From positions 50,930 to 114,929 of the forward strand of contig SCSX01000019.1 of NCBI GenBank assembly GCA_004297825.1: 64,000 nucleotides of DNA. The letters are read 5' to 3'. Source of the stretch: Spirochaetota bacterium. GTDB taxonomy: Bacteria > Spirochaetota > UBA4802 > UBA5368. The first letter of the stretch is position 1; the number at the start of each line of letters is the position of its first letter. The notes under the pieces were generated by a model that did no database searches, was not told the DNA's origin, and saw only the letters and a list, made by a program, of their open reading frames with translations. Positions 34,948 to 44,082 of the stretch are shown here, in pieces. Both the position numbers and the translations under genes were made by a program.

Positions 34948-36014
34948 GGCGCGTTCGGGTACTCGGCGACTCCGGGTACGACGTGGCCGTCGGCTCAGGC
35001 GCCCTTGGGGAACTGGCCGCCGCGATGGATCGCTTCGCGGGAGCGAGGACGGCCCTCGTGATCTCCGAAACGGTGCGCCGCCTGCACGGGGAGCGCCTGC
35101 TTCACCTCTCTGGGGAATGGGACCGGCACGTGTTTATAATGCCGGACGGAGAAGAACATAAAAGCCTCGATTTCGCGAAGGGCGCCTTCGAATGGATGCT
35201 GCGCGAGGGCCTCACCCGTAAATCCGTGGTGATAGGCGTGGGGGGAGGTGTTGTCGGGGATTTCTCAGGCTTTCTCGCAGCGCTGTTCATGCGCGGGCTT
35301 CCGGTAATCCACGTTCCCACCACGCTGCTCGCCATGGTCGACTCCAGCGTGGGCGGCAAGGTCGCGGTAAATATTTCCGCGGGGAAGAATATCGTGGGAG
35401 TGTTTCATCAACCCGCGTTCGTGGCGGCCGATATTTCCCTGCTCGCGACGCTCCCGGACCTCGAATTAAAAAACGGACTCACCGAGGCCGTGAAGCATGC
35501 GCTTATCGGCGACGAGCCGCTGCGCGCACTATTTGACCGTACACGCGCTGCCGACATGCGAGTTCCTGAGGTTCTCGACGAGATCGTGTACCACTCCGTG
35601 CGGTTTAAAGGCTCGATCGTGGAGCGGGACGAACGAGAGGAGGGGATCCGCGCGATTCTCAATTTCGGACACACGGTCGGGCATGCCCTGGAATCGCTTT
35701 CCGGGTACAGGGGCATCACTCATGGCCAGGCGGTCGCGCTGGGAATGAAGGCGGAAATCCTGGTTTCACGAAGGCTCGGGATGCTGCGCGAAGACGATTG
35801 CGCACGGGCGCTCGGCCTTATCGACAAGTTCGGACTTGCCGAAACCCGGGTGAGTTTCGGCGCCGATGAAATCGTACGCCACATGCGCTATGATAAGAAA
35901 AATTCGGGAGGCTCGATACGGCCGGTGCTCCTGGCCGGGCCGGGAAAACCGGTATTCGACATTCCGGTGGAGGAGGGTATACTCGCGCACACGCTGGGTG
36001 CGCTGTTCGGTTGA
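34932..36014 (+). CDS. aroB: 3-dehydroquinate synthase
   Basis: The 360-residue protein has GGGVVGDFSGFLAALFMRGL and HVPTTLLAMVDSSVGGKVAV, which bind NAD and substrate. Metal ligands lie in LTEAVKHALIGD, NFGHTVGHALE and ITHGQAVALGM. It converts DAHP to 3-dehydroquinate, the second step of the shikimate pathway. The frame stays open far upstream over rnc and the Nudix gene, but the family start is the ATG at 34932, overlapping the Nudix 3' end. Confidence 0.96.
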   Translation: MDGPVRRVRVLGDSGYDVAVGSGALGELAAAMDRFAGARTALVISETVRRLHGERLLHLSGEWDRHVFIMPDGEEHKSLDFAKGAFEWMLREGLTRKSVVIGVGGGVVGDFSGFLAALFMRGLPVIHVPTTLLAMVDSSVGGKVAVNISAGKNIVGVFHQPAFVAADISLLATLPDLELKNGLTEAVKHALIGDEPLRALFDRTRAADMRVPEVLDEIVYHSVRFKGSIVERDEREEGIRAILNFGHTVGHALESLSGYRGITHGQAVALGMKAEILVSRRLGMLREDDCARALGLIDKFGLAETRVSFGADEIVRHMRYDKKNSGGSIRPVLLAGPGKPVFDIPVEEGILAHTLGALFG

Positions 36015-36049
36015 CGGACGGCACGCCCGAAACCACGCGGGGAAACGCA

Positions 36050-36397
36050 ATGAGCGCGCTCAATTTTTCAATTGAAGACCGCGAAAACGTGAAGATCGTA
36101 CATCTCTCGGGCCCCATCTCGAGCCTTACCAGGGCTGATTTCGAGATATTGGTCGAGGACCTGCTCCTCAAGGCGAACGTGATATTGAACCTGGCCCGCG
36201 TGAACCTTATCACCGTATCGGGGCTCACGAGCATGGTGGACGTGAGCGTGAGCGCCCGCAAGAAGGGAAAACGCGTGCTCGTCCTGGGCATGAAGCCGGA
36301 GCTCATGAAGACCGCCGACACGCTGGACATCTACGATCATTTCATTTTCATCGAGACGATAGAAGAGGGGCAGCTCAAGCTCAAGTATTACACCTGA
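36050..36397 (+). CDS. STAS-domain anti-sigma factor antagonist-like protein
   Basis: The 115-residue single STAS domain has NVKIVHLSGPISSLTRADFE, then VILNLARVNLITVSGLTSMV and VLVLGMKPELMKTADTL. The Ser in TVSGLTS is at the phosphorylation site of SpoIIAA-type antagonists, although the preceding Asp is Val. It may work in a partner-switching cascade with a PP2C phosphatase and a kinase; a PP2C gene lies at 52539. The start at 36050 is chosen over an upstream TTG overlapping aroB. Confidence 0.85.
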   Translation: MSALNFSIEDRENVKIVHLSGPISSLTRADFEILVEDLLLKANVILNLARVNLITVSGLTSMVDVSVSARKKGKRVLVLGMKPELMKTADTLDIYDHFIFIETIEEGQLKLKYYT

Positions 36398-36404
36398 TGC
36401 GGCC

Positions 36405-37172
36405 CTACGAGAGGAAATGAACCTGCGGCCTGCCGCTGTAGACGTTGCGCGAAATTAAAACATCCACGTCGAAATATTTTTTTATGAGATCGGCGTCGAG
36501 TTCGTCGGGCGCGAGGTCTTCCGCGAATTTGCCCCCTTCCATCACAAGGATCCTGTCGGCGACCTGGGAGGCGAACGAGATATCGCCGGTCGCGAACAGG
36601 ATCGACTTGTCGCCCCTCATGGTATAGCGCTGGATGGCACGGAGAAGGATCGCAGCGCCATGCAGGTCGAGGCCATCCGTAGGATTGTCCAGGAGAAGGT
36701 AATCGGCCGATCGCGCGAAGGCGAACGCGAGGAGCGCGCGCCGTTGCGCGCCGCCCGGGAGCTCGCCCAGCGAACTATCGGCATGAATGGCGAGATCGAA
36801 GGACTCGATGCATTCCTGGGCCGCTTCCCTGTCGAGGGCTCCGAATGACCGCAGGCGCCCCCGATAAGGAGCACGGGACAGCAGGATAAAATCGGCCACG
36901 CGCTCGTCCGGGTTCGCGGGGAGGACGCCGCTGTGCAGCACGGTTTCGCGATTACGTTCCGCCGGGCCGAGCGCGCGCATCGGGCGATTATGTAAAAGCA
37001 CCTCTCCGTCGTAGGTGCGCCGCGTCCCCGACAAAATGGAAAGCAGCGTGCTTTTTCCCGACCCCGAGCGCCCGATGATGGCGGTGACGGCGCCGGTCTC
37101 GAACCGCGCGGACAGGAAATCAAGGATCATCCTGCCGCCGCGGGCGTACGTGAGATCGCGGACCTCCATCAT
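36405..37172 (-). CDS. FecE-like ABC ATPase with altered catalytic motifs
   Basis: The 255-residue ABC ATPase keeps Walker A (GRSGSGKST, about 34-42) but departs elsewhere. The signature is LPGGA instead of LSGGQ. Walker B reads LLLDNPTDGLD, so the catalytic Glu is Asn. The H-loop reads ATGDIS where a His is expected, and no Q-loop Gln is clear. It may bind ATP but hydrolyse it poorly. It starts in an ATGA overlap with the permease, and the frame is intact, so it is not an obvious pseudogene. Its 3' end is convergent with the STAS gene. Confidence 0.82.
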   Translation of the reverse strand: MMEVRDLTYARGGRMILDFLSARFETGAVTAIIGRSGSGKSTLLSILSGTRRTYDGEVLLHNRPMRALGPAERNRETVLHSGVLPANPDERVADFILLSRAPYRGRLRSFGALDREAAQECIESFDLAIHADSSLGELPGGAQRRALLAFAFARSADYLLLDNPTDGLDLHGAAILLRAIQRYTMRGDKSILFATGDISFASQVADRILVMEGGKFAEDLAPDELDADLIKKYFDVDVLISRNVYSGRPQVHFLS

Positions 37173-38065
37173 ACCGGAGAACCCTCGCCTCGAAAGCGGT
37201 CGACCGCCATACGTCCCAGCGGAACGCACAGGGCCAGGAGGGCGATGTAATAGGCGTCGGCATGGTCCGATACAAAAAGCAGAAGCAGGGTAAGCGCGAT
37301 TCCCGCACACAGCGCCGAAGCCCCCGCCATGCCTCCCCGGGACGATGCGCGGCCGAACAGGACGGATGCGGGAGCCGCGAGCCAGCCCGCGCAGAAGAAC
37401 ATGCATGCCGAGAGAACGCCGGTTGCCGCAAGGTGACCGGTCCGAGCCCTTCCGTACGACAAACCGGTCAGATCGAAATAGTCGGGCCCGAGCAGGAAAA
37501 GCGCGATCTCGATTCGGAAGGCGAAAATGAGGATGTATCCGGCCAGGATTCCCGCCAGGACGAGCGCCGGCGCGATGAATGACGCGGTATGCATCGCGCC
37601 GTAACCGAGAATGAGGTTCCCGGCCGCGTGCGTCGCCGCCTCGGTTCCCGCCGCGGTCAGGAAGAACAGAGCCAGGAAAAGAACCGCGTTCATGACCGCA
37701 CCCGTGAATATGATTTCGCGGGGGCGCAGGGAAAGGAACCGGAAGAGATAGAGTCGCGCGAGAACGGAGACGCATACCATTACCGGTACAAGCACGGCCG
37801 GAAGGGACGATATGAAAAGGATTGCGATCACCGCAGCCATGGATTGAAACGCGGTTTCACCGGAAACCAGGAAATCGACGCTACCGGCTCCGGAACCGGC
37901 CCGTTGCGCCACATGGCATGCCATGGACCCGGCCGTGATCATCGCTATCTGCGGGACGGAATACGCGGTAAAGAGACAATTCAAGCCGACAGCGCCGCAC
38001 GCGGCGGCGAGCGCCGCTGCGAAGATCGCCGCGTGACCGGTTTCAGGGCTGTTTCTTCGGCTCAA
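37169..38065 (-). CDS. FecCD-like membrane permease, divergent
   Basis: The 298-residue protein has eight or more hydrophobic helices, in the general order of FecCD/BtuC permeases (about 330 residues). The usual cytoplasmic GPIxFVGLxxPH loop, which couples to the ATPase, is not recognisable; CAGWLAAPASVLFGRASS stands there. It partners the altered ATPase downstream by ATGA overlap, and its start lies inside the 3' end of the TPR gene. No substrate-binding protein is nearby. The substrate, if any, is unknown. Confidence 0.7.
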   Translation of the reverse strand: MSRRNSPETGHAAIFAAALAAACGAVGLNCLFTAYSVPQIAMITAGSMACHVAQRAGSGAGSVDFLVSGETAFQSMAAVIAILFISSLPAVLVPVMVCVSVLARLYLFRFLSLRPREIIFTGAVMNAVLFLALFFLTAAGTEAATHAAGNLILGYGAMHTASFIAPALVLAGILAGYILIFAFRIEIALFLLGPDYFDLTGLSYGRARTGHLAATGVLSACMFFCAGWLAAPASVLFGRASSRGGMAGASALCAGIALTLLLLFVSDHADAYYIALLALCVPLGRMAVDRFRGEGSPV

Positions 38066-39647
38066 GCTTCAGCTTGTTCTCCTCTTCTTTCTTCAGCCTG
38101 GCTTCGGTTTCGGCCTTCTGCCGGGCTTCCGCTTCCCGCTTGATGCGCAGTTCTTCTTCGCGCCTTGCGCGTGCTTCCTCTTCCTTTTTAAGCTTTTCTT
38201 CCTCTTTAATGCGGCGCTCTTCGTCGATATCCCTGGCGATTCCCGAGAGCGCAGCGTCGCCGCGCGCCCTTTCAAGGTATGATTTCGGCAATCCAAGGAG
38301 AATCCGCTTCGACTTATCTTTTTGTCCAGCACGGCCGTAGAGGGCGCAGAGCAGGTAGCGATCGTCGTCCGAGGAGAGGGAAAGCTTTTCGAAGTAGCCG
38401 ATAGCCTTATCGGTATTGCCAAGCTGGGCGTGCGTCCTGGCGAGCATGAACTTCATTTCGGTGTCCAGGTACTTTTCCGGGAGCTTATCGGCAATGGCGA
38501 GCGCGCGTGCGTCCTGCGAGGATTCATGATACGCCTTCGCGAGCAGTGCAAATGCCTTGTGGTATTTCTGAGGCGTTTCCTTCTGACGGGCGGCATTCAG
38601 GTCAAACAGCCTGTCGAAATACTGGATGTATTTTTTCGATGCGGTCTTGTAGTGGACGCTCCCCAACTGGAATAGTATCTCGGTATTGTCGGGCTCCAGG
38701 GCTTCGGCCCTCTCAAGGGTCTTGAGCGCCTCGGCGTAGTTTTCTTCTTTGATATCGATTGCCGAAAGCAGGAAAAACGCCTCCATGGATTTCGGATTCA
38801 GCTTGAGCGCCTCGGCCACGCTCTCCCCGGCCTTTTTATATTCCCTGATATTGTAGAATGATGATGCCCTCTTGATGTAGATCAGGTAAAGCGTACCGGC
38901 GTCGAAGAACCCGTAATCGAGCGCCTTCGAGAAATGCGCGAGCGCCTGCCGGTACGATTCCTTCTGAAACTGGATGTCGCCCAGCACCACCTGGACGTCT
39001 CCGTAAAAAGGGATCTTGTCCGCGACATCGTTCAGGCAGCGTACCGCGTCGGTCGTATTGCCCGCTTTCAGGTAGAGGAGGCCCAGCTCGAACTTGGGTG
39101 CCAGGAACGCGGAATCCGTTTTTAGCGCGGCTTTGAAGGAAGATTCCGCATCGTCGGTTTTTCCCAGGTTGCGGAAGCGTATTCCCTTTTCGTATTCGGC
39201 CTTGGCGTCCTGATTGTCCGTCCAGAGGAACTTGTTGATAAGCGCCTCCACGCGCACCCGCGCGTCCCCGTCGCCCATCTTGAGGGACATCTCTTTGCTC
39301 ATCTTCACGACGCCCATATAATCGCCGCGCTGCTCGAGGATGATCATGATGTTCGCGTATGAAAGCCGCAGGTACTTTGGGGATATCACCCGGTTCACGG
39401 AAAGCTTGAAATATTCGAGCGCCTTGTCGAAATTGTTTTCCTGCATCTCTATGTCGCCCAGGAAAAAATAGCAGTGCCCGTCGTTGGATGTTTCTCCGGC
39501 CTTGATAAGCATCTCCCGCGCCTTCTCGTAGTTCTTGACACGGTAAAAGTACAGGCCCTGATCGTAGTAGCCGGCATAGGCGGACCCGGTAATGCTCAGG
39601 GACACGGCGGCGATCGTTGATATGCAGAGGATTTTCAGGGGTTTCAT
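38043..39647 (-). CDS. Exported TPR protein with charged C-terminal tail
   Basis: The 534-residue protein has a signal peptide (ILCISTIAAVSLSITGSAYA). About ten tetratricopeptide repeats follow (e.g. GHCYFFLGDIEMQENNFDKA, then AFFLLSAIDIKEENYAEALK). A Lys/Glu/Arg-rich helical tail (about 450-534) ends the protein. It is probably a periplasmic scaffold. The start at 39647 is preferred: the predicted promoter lies just upstream, so the ATG at 39668 would fall at the transcription start. It overlaps the permease gene and forms an operon with the ABC pair. Confidence 0.78.
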   Translation of the reverse strand: MKPLKILCISTIAAVSLSITGSAYAGYYDQGLYFYRVKNYEKAREMLIKAGETSNDGHCYFFLGDIEMQENNFDKALEYFKLSVNRVISPKYLRLSYANIMIILEQRGDYMGVVKMSKEMSLKMGDGDARVRVEALINKFLWTDNQDAKAEYEKGIRFRNLGKTDDAESSFKAALKTDSAFLAPKFELGLLYLKAGNTTDAVRCLNDVADKIPFYGDVQVVLGDIQFQKESYRQALAHFSKALDYGFFDAGTLYLIYIKRASSFYNIREYKKAGESVAEALKLNPKSMEAFFLLSAIDIKEENYAEALKTLERAEALEPDNTEILFQLGSVHYKTASKKYIQYFDRLFDLNAARQKETPQKYHKAFALLAKAYHESSQDARALAIADKLPEKYLDTEMKFMLARTHAQLGNTDKAIGYFEKLSLSSDDDRYLLCALYGRAGQKDKSKRILLGLPKSYLERARGDAALSGIARDIDEERRIKEEEKLKKEEEARARREEELRIKREAEARQKAETEARLKKEEENKLKLEPKKQP

Positions 39648-39676
39648 GTTGGATGTGTGCGCTCGCATGTGGGAAG

Positions 39677-39706
39677 TATACATCCGCAGCGGAGGGGATT
39701 TGTCAA
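39677..39706 (-). promoter_or_regulatory. Sigma-70-type promoter of the TPR/ABC operon
   Basis: On the minus strand TTGACA (39701-39706) is followed after 18 bases by TGTATA (39677-39682), with TATACT two bases further on. Transcription would start about 20-25 bases before the TPR ATG. Confidence 0.6.
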
Positions 39707-39795
39707 GATAATTAACCGGCGTGCGGCGGGACGGAAATGGGCATGCGCCGATAAAATGGGTTGACTTCCCGCCATGCGCCCTGTAGTGAGCGCAC

Positions 39796-41379
39796 ATGGC
39801 ACCCTCTTCACTTGTCCGTTCGACGGGCATCGTCGCGATTTCGACGCTTGCCAGCCGAATCCTCGGATTCGTGCGGGACATGATCGTCGCGAGCTACTTT
39901 GGCGCTTCGGGAGCGCTCGACGGCTTCTTCGTCGCATTCAGAATACCCAACCTTCTGCGCCGCCTGGTGGCCGAGGGCGCGCTCACGGTGTCGTTCATTC
40001 CCGTGTACACCGATTACCTGGTCAACAAGGGCGAACGCGAGGCACTCGAGCTCGCACAGAAGACGCTTTCCATCATGCTCATCGTCCTCGGGGGACTGGT
40101 CGCGCTGGGGATCGTGTTCTCCCCGGAGATCGTCCGCGCGTTCGCGTACGGGTTCGAAGACGAGGGCGTGCTCGCCCTCACGGTGGGGCTCAACCGCATC
40201 ATGTTCCCCTACCTGTTCCTGGTGGGGCTGGTCGCGTTCGCGATGGGCGTCCTCAACTCGCATAATTATTTCTTCGCGCCCGCGTTTTCACCGGTTCTCC
40301 TGAACGTTGGCATGATCATGGGGGCGGTGCTGTTCCGCGGATTCTTCTCCGAGCCGCTCCACGGCCTGGCCTGGGGGGTCATACTGGGCGGAATTTTCCA
40401 GGCGGTCACGCAGGTCCCGGACCTGGTGCGCTCGGGCTTCAGGATGAAATTCTCCCTCGACCTGAAGCATCCCGGCATCAGGAGGATTTTCCGGATGATC
40501 GGGGCCGCGGTTTTCGGAACGGCGATCTACCAGGTGAACATCTTCATGAGCACCGTCATCGCCTCCCTGCTGCCCTCGGGGAGCATCAGCTACCTGTATT
40601 ACTCGGACCGCCTCACCGAGATGGTGCTCGGGATATTCATCGTATCGATCGGCAACGTGATCCTTCCCGAGATGTCGCGCATCACGGCGAAGGACGACAT
40701 GGTCACGCTTAAAAAACTCTACATACGCGCCTCGAACGCGTCCCTGTTTCTGGCCGTCCCCGCGGCGGCGGCCCTTATGGCGGTAGGGACCGCGGTCGTA
40801 TCGGTGCTGTTCATGCGCGGGCAGTTCACCGCCTATCACGCCGAGATGACGGCGCGCGCCCTCTTCTGCGCGAGCTTCGGGATCGTGCCGGTGGCACTTC
40901 TCAGGATCACCACGCCGACCTTTTACTCCCTCAAGGACGCGCGCACGCCGGTGTACGCCGCCGCCGTCTCGTTCGTGCTCAACATCTCGGCGGGATACGC
41001 GCTCATGCAGACGCCGCTGCGCCACGCGGGCCTCTCGCTCGCGAACTCGATTTCCGCGACCGTGCAGGTCGGCATTCTCGTGTATTTTCTCGAAAGGAAG
41101 ATCGGCAGGATCCGCTTCCGCGAAATGTTCGTGCCCGCCGCGAAGTACCTCGCGGCGAGCCTTGGAATGGTCGCGGTCGTGTTCGCCGTATCGTGGAACA
41201 CGGACTGGGTGCGCGACTCCTTCCTGCGGCGCGCGCTCATGCTGGGCGTCGTCGTTGCGGCGGGCGGCGCGACATACTTCGCCCTGTGCGCGGCCATGGG
41301 CGTGGAGGAGATCGACTTCCTGGTCGCCCGGGTTCGCGCGCTCGCGCGGCGCGGGAAAGCGCGGGGCGGGATGGAGTAG
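39796..41379 (+). CDS. murJ: Lipid II flippase MurJ
   Basis: The 527-residue MOP-superfamily protein has about 14 transmembrane helices and a conserved start (STGIVAISTLASRILGFVRD, then FVAFRIPNLLRRLVAEGAL). These are hallmarks of MurJ/MviN. It moves lipid II across the inner membrane for peptidoglycan synthesis. It is divergent from the TPR operon with 148 bases between. The ribosome site is weak. Confidence 0.95.
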   Translation: MAPSSLVRSTGIVAISTLASRILGFVRDMIVASYFGASGALDGFFVAFRIPNLLRRLVAEGALTVSFIPVYTDYLVNKGEREALELAQKTLSIMLIVLGGLVALGIVFSPEIVRAFAYGFEDEGVLALTVGLNRIMFPYLFLVGLVAFAMGVLNSHNYFFAPAFSPVLLNVGMIMGAVLFRGFFSEPLHGLAWGVILGGIFQAVTQVPDLVRSGFRMKFSLDLKHPGIRRIFRMIGAAVFGTAIYQVNIFMSTVIASLLPSGSISYLYYSDRLTEMVLGIFIVSIGNVILPEMSRITAKDDMVTLKKLYIRASNASLFLAVPAAAALMAVGTAVVSVLFMRGQFTAYHAEMTARALFCASFGIVPVALLRITTPTFYSLKDARTPVYAAAVSFVLNISAGYALMQTPLRHAGLSLANSISATVQVGILVYFLERKIGRIRFREMFVPAAKYLAASLGMVAVVFAVSWNTDWVRDSFLRRALMLGVVVAAGGATYFALCAAMGVEEIDFLVARVRALARRGKARGGME

Positions 41380-41572
41380 ACGCGCGGGGAGCGCCGTCCG
41401 CGCCCGGTTGCTTAGGATAGAGAAGGGTGCCGTCCCAATGTGCGCCCATTCGACCCGCGCGAGGGGGGCCTGCCGGCGCATCGGACCCCCCGACTTCGAT
41501 CGATCATGCTTCAATCATGCACGCGGCAGCGCGAATCGAATCCGCTTCCCCGCGGCGAAGGAGACCAACGCT

Positions 41573-42079
41573 ATGATCAGGAAATTTGTAGAGACCGACC
41601 TGGAACAGGTATACCGTGTGGTGAATGAGGCCGCGATCGCGTACAAGGGAGTGATCCCGGCGGACCGCTGGCACGAGCCCTACATGCCCATGGACGAGCT
41701 GAAAAGCGAAATCGCCTCCGGTGTCGAATTTCATCTCTGGGACGAGGGCGGGGAAATCCTTGCCGTCATGGGCATCCAGGACAGGGGGGAGGTGACCCTC
41801 ATCCGGCACGCCTACACGCGTACCGCGTCGCAGAAGCGGGGGCTGGGAACGCGGCTGCTCGCCCGCCTCGTTCCCCTCGCGACCGGGCCCATTCTCATCG
41901 GGACGTGGCGCGACGCGACCTGGGCGGTTCGTTTCTATCAAAATAACGGTTTCGTCCTGACGCCTGAGGCCGAGAAGAACGCGCTCCTCGCCAGATACTG
42001 GTCCATACCGGAACGCCAGGTGGAGACCTCGGTCGTGCTCGCGGACAGCCGCTACCGCGCGCTCCATCCCCTCGCCTGA
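41573..42079 (+). CDS. GNAT-family N-acetyltransferase
   Basis: The 168-residue protein has the GNAT core: an N-terminal MIRKFVETDLEQVYRVVNEA, the acetyl-CoA loop QKRGLGTRLLARLV, and WRDATWAVRFYQNNGFVLTP near the end. The substrate cannot be told. The ATG at 41573 is chosen because AAGGAG lies nine bases upstream; the longer open frame is a shadow over murJ. Confidence 0.88.
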   Translation: MIRKFVETDLEQVYRVVNEAAIAYKGVIPADRWHEPYMPMDELKSEIASGVEFHLWDEGGEILAVMGIQDRGEVTLIRHAYTRTASQKRGLGTRLLARLVPLATGPILIGTWRDATWAVRFYQNNGFVLTPEAEKNALLARYWSIPERQVETSVVLADSRYRALHPLA

Positions 42080-42214
42080 AAGGACGGCCGCCCCCCGGCC
42101 CGCGAGTAGCCGGTTGAACCTCCGCCCGTGCGCGCCATTGTTTTTTATTTGACGAACGCTTCTCAGGATGCAGGATCGGGGGTGGGTCCGATACTACCAC
42201 GGGCGGGGGACACG

Positions 42215-43438
42215 ATGGCAGAAAGCACGAAGAAAACCGGTCTTGGACGCAACGTCATCCTCATGGGACTCACCTCCTTCTTCACCGATATATCCTCGGA
42301 GATGATATACCCGCTCATCCAGGCCTTCGTGACCCTGGTCATGGCCTCGGCACGGACCATGGCGGGACCGATCCTCGGGATGATCGAAGGGATCGCCGAG
42401 GCGACCGCGAGCATTCTTAAAGTATATTCCGGCTACATCTCGGACCGCCTGGGGCGGCGCAAGCCCCTCGCGATCGCCGGGTATGGCCTCTCCGGCGCTT
42501 CGAAGCTGCTCTACCTTTTTGCAGGGTTCGGCTGGCCCTTCATACTGCTCGCGCGCTTCTTCGACCGCGTAGGCAAGGGGATCAGGACCGCGCCGCGGGA
42601 CGCGCTCATTACGGAATCGGTGAATCCCGCGGCGAAGGGGAAGGCGTTCGGATTCCACAGGGCGATGGACTATACCGGCGCCCTGTTAGGCGTCATCGTA
42701 TGTTACTTCATAAGCATGGAATTCATCGACCCGGTGAGCCGGACCATCACCAGCCTGGACGCATTTTACGTGCTCTTCGTCATTTCGCTCATACCGGCGG
42801 CGCTGGGCGTTCTCGTCCTGTTCCCGGTAAGGGAAAAGAGGGAGCCCCGGAAACCGGGGACCGTGGCGCGGCCCAGGCTCTCCTTCAAGGGGCTGGACCG
42901 TTCCCTGCTGATATTTTTCGCCGCGGTCTTTATTTTCACCCTGGGCAACTCGAGCAACCAGTTCCTGCTGCTGCGCAGCATGGACGCGGGTGTGAGCCTG
43001 CCGGGCGTGCTCGTCATGTACATGCTCTTCAACCTGGTCACCTCGGTGCTCTCCACCCCGCTGGGAAGCCTGTCCGACCGGGTCGGCCGTACCCGCATCA
43101 TCCTCGCCGGCTATGCCCTGTACGCGTTCATCTACATCATGTTCGGTTTCGTGAGCGCCGACACCAGCGGTTACCTGTGGCTTTTCTGGGCGCTCTACGG
43201 CGTCTATTACGCCCTCACCGAGGGGATCGAGAAGGCGCTTGTCGCCGATCTCGCGCCCGCGGCGTCCAGGGGCACCGTCATGGGCCTGTTCGGCATGTTG
43301 ACCGGTGTGGGCCTGCTCCCCGCGAGCCTGATCGCCGGATTTCTCTATGCGTGGTCCCCGGCCGCGCCCTTCATCTTTGGCGGGGCCGCCGCCGCGGCCT
43401 CGTTCGCGATCATTTTTATTTTTCTAAGGCGGAAATAA
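42215..43438 (+). CDS. Major facilitator superfamily transporter
   Basis: The 407-residue protein has about 12 transmembrane helices. MFS loop motifs are YISDRLGRRKPLAIAGYGLS between helices 2 and 3, and SLSDRVGRTRIILAGYALYA in the second half. Other marks are FFTDISSEMIYPL at the start and FDRVGKGIRTAPRDALI, seen in a bacterial MFS group of unknown substrate. The start at 42215 is preferred for the purine-rich GGGGGA upstream. Confidence 0.88.
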   Translation: MAESTKKTGLGRNVILMGLTSFFTDISSEMIYPLIQAFVTLVMASARTMAGPILGMIEGIAEATASILKVYSGYISDRLGRRKPLAIAGYGLSGASKLLYLFAGFGWPFILLARFFDRVGKGIRTAPRDALITESVNPAAKGKAFGFHRAMDYTGALLGVIVCYFISMEFIDPVSRTITSLDAFYVLFVISLIPAALGVLVLFPVREKREPRKPGTVARPRLSFKGLDRSLLIFFAAVFIFTLGNSSNQFLLLRSMDAGVSLPGVLVMYMLFNLVTSVLSTPLGSLSDRVGRTRIILAGYALYAFIYIMFGFVSADTSGYLWLFWALYGVYYALTEGIEKALVADLAPAASRGTVMGLFGMLTGVGLLPASLIAGFLYAWSPAAPFIFGGAAAAASFAIIFIFLRRK

Positions 43439-43559
43439 GGTATTTGTTGACTTCATGGTTTGACGATACTATATTCGGGCACGGACATCGGGAGCCGTTC
43501 CCGCAGTGGAGCACATCCTAAAGTTTTCCGCGGGCGGCGCCCAGGGGGGAGGTAGCACA

Positions 43560-44042
43560 GTGATCAACAGCAAGGGTCAGTTTGAGCAGAGCAATGTCCC
43601 GTCACCCGTCAAGGGAGGCAAGAAGGGCTCGCTGGGCCTGGTGATCAAGGTGGCGCTGGTGGCGCTCATCTTCATCGGGGTGTTCTATCTCATTTACTTC
43701 TCGGTCCAGTACGGCAAGGCCAATTTCGTGCTGTCCGACCGCGAAATCACCTCGGATTCCGACCCCGTGGTCGAGCGGTTCAAAACCGGCGGCAAAATAT
43801 ACTTTTTCATAAACAGGATAAGCAAGGACCTCGATTCCAGTCTCTTTACCATCGAGATCGAGAAGCAGGAAAACAACGAGTTTCGTCACCACAAACAGGT
43901 GAGCTACGAGATCGAAAAAAGTTTCCCTCAAATGGGGGCGTATCTGCCCCAGGAATACTTTCGCAAGGCGGGCAAGTACAGGATCAAGGCGTTGCTCGAC
44001 GGTAAGGTGGTCGCGACGCACCCCGTCGAGGTGTCGGATTAG
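43560..44042 (+). CDS. Single-pass membrane protein of unknown function
   Basis: The 160-residue protein has about 30 polar residues, one transmembrane helix (about 30-50, LVIKVALVALIFIGVFYLIY), then an extracytoplasmic beta-rich domain (VLSDREITSDSDPVVERFKT and onward, ending VATHPVEVSD). That domain resembles a small Ig-like or ligand-binding fold. The GTG at 43560 is chosen because GGGGGGAGGT lies six bases upstream. No family is recognised. It precedes another envelope protein of unknown role on the same strand. Confidence 0.65.
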   Translation: MINSKGQFEQSNVPSPVKGGKKGSLGLVIKVALVALIFIGVFYLIYFSVQYGKANFVLSDREITSDSDPVVERFKTGGKIYFFINRISKDLDSSLFTIEIEKQENNEFRHHKQVSYEIEKSFPQMGAYLPQEYFRKAGKYRIKALLDGKVVATHPVEVSD

Positions 44043-44082
44043 GACCGGGCGTTTCGTAAATTAAACTACGGGTTGAAACCAA

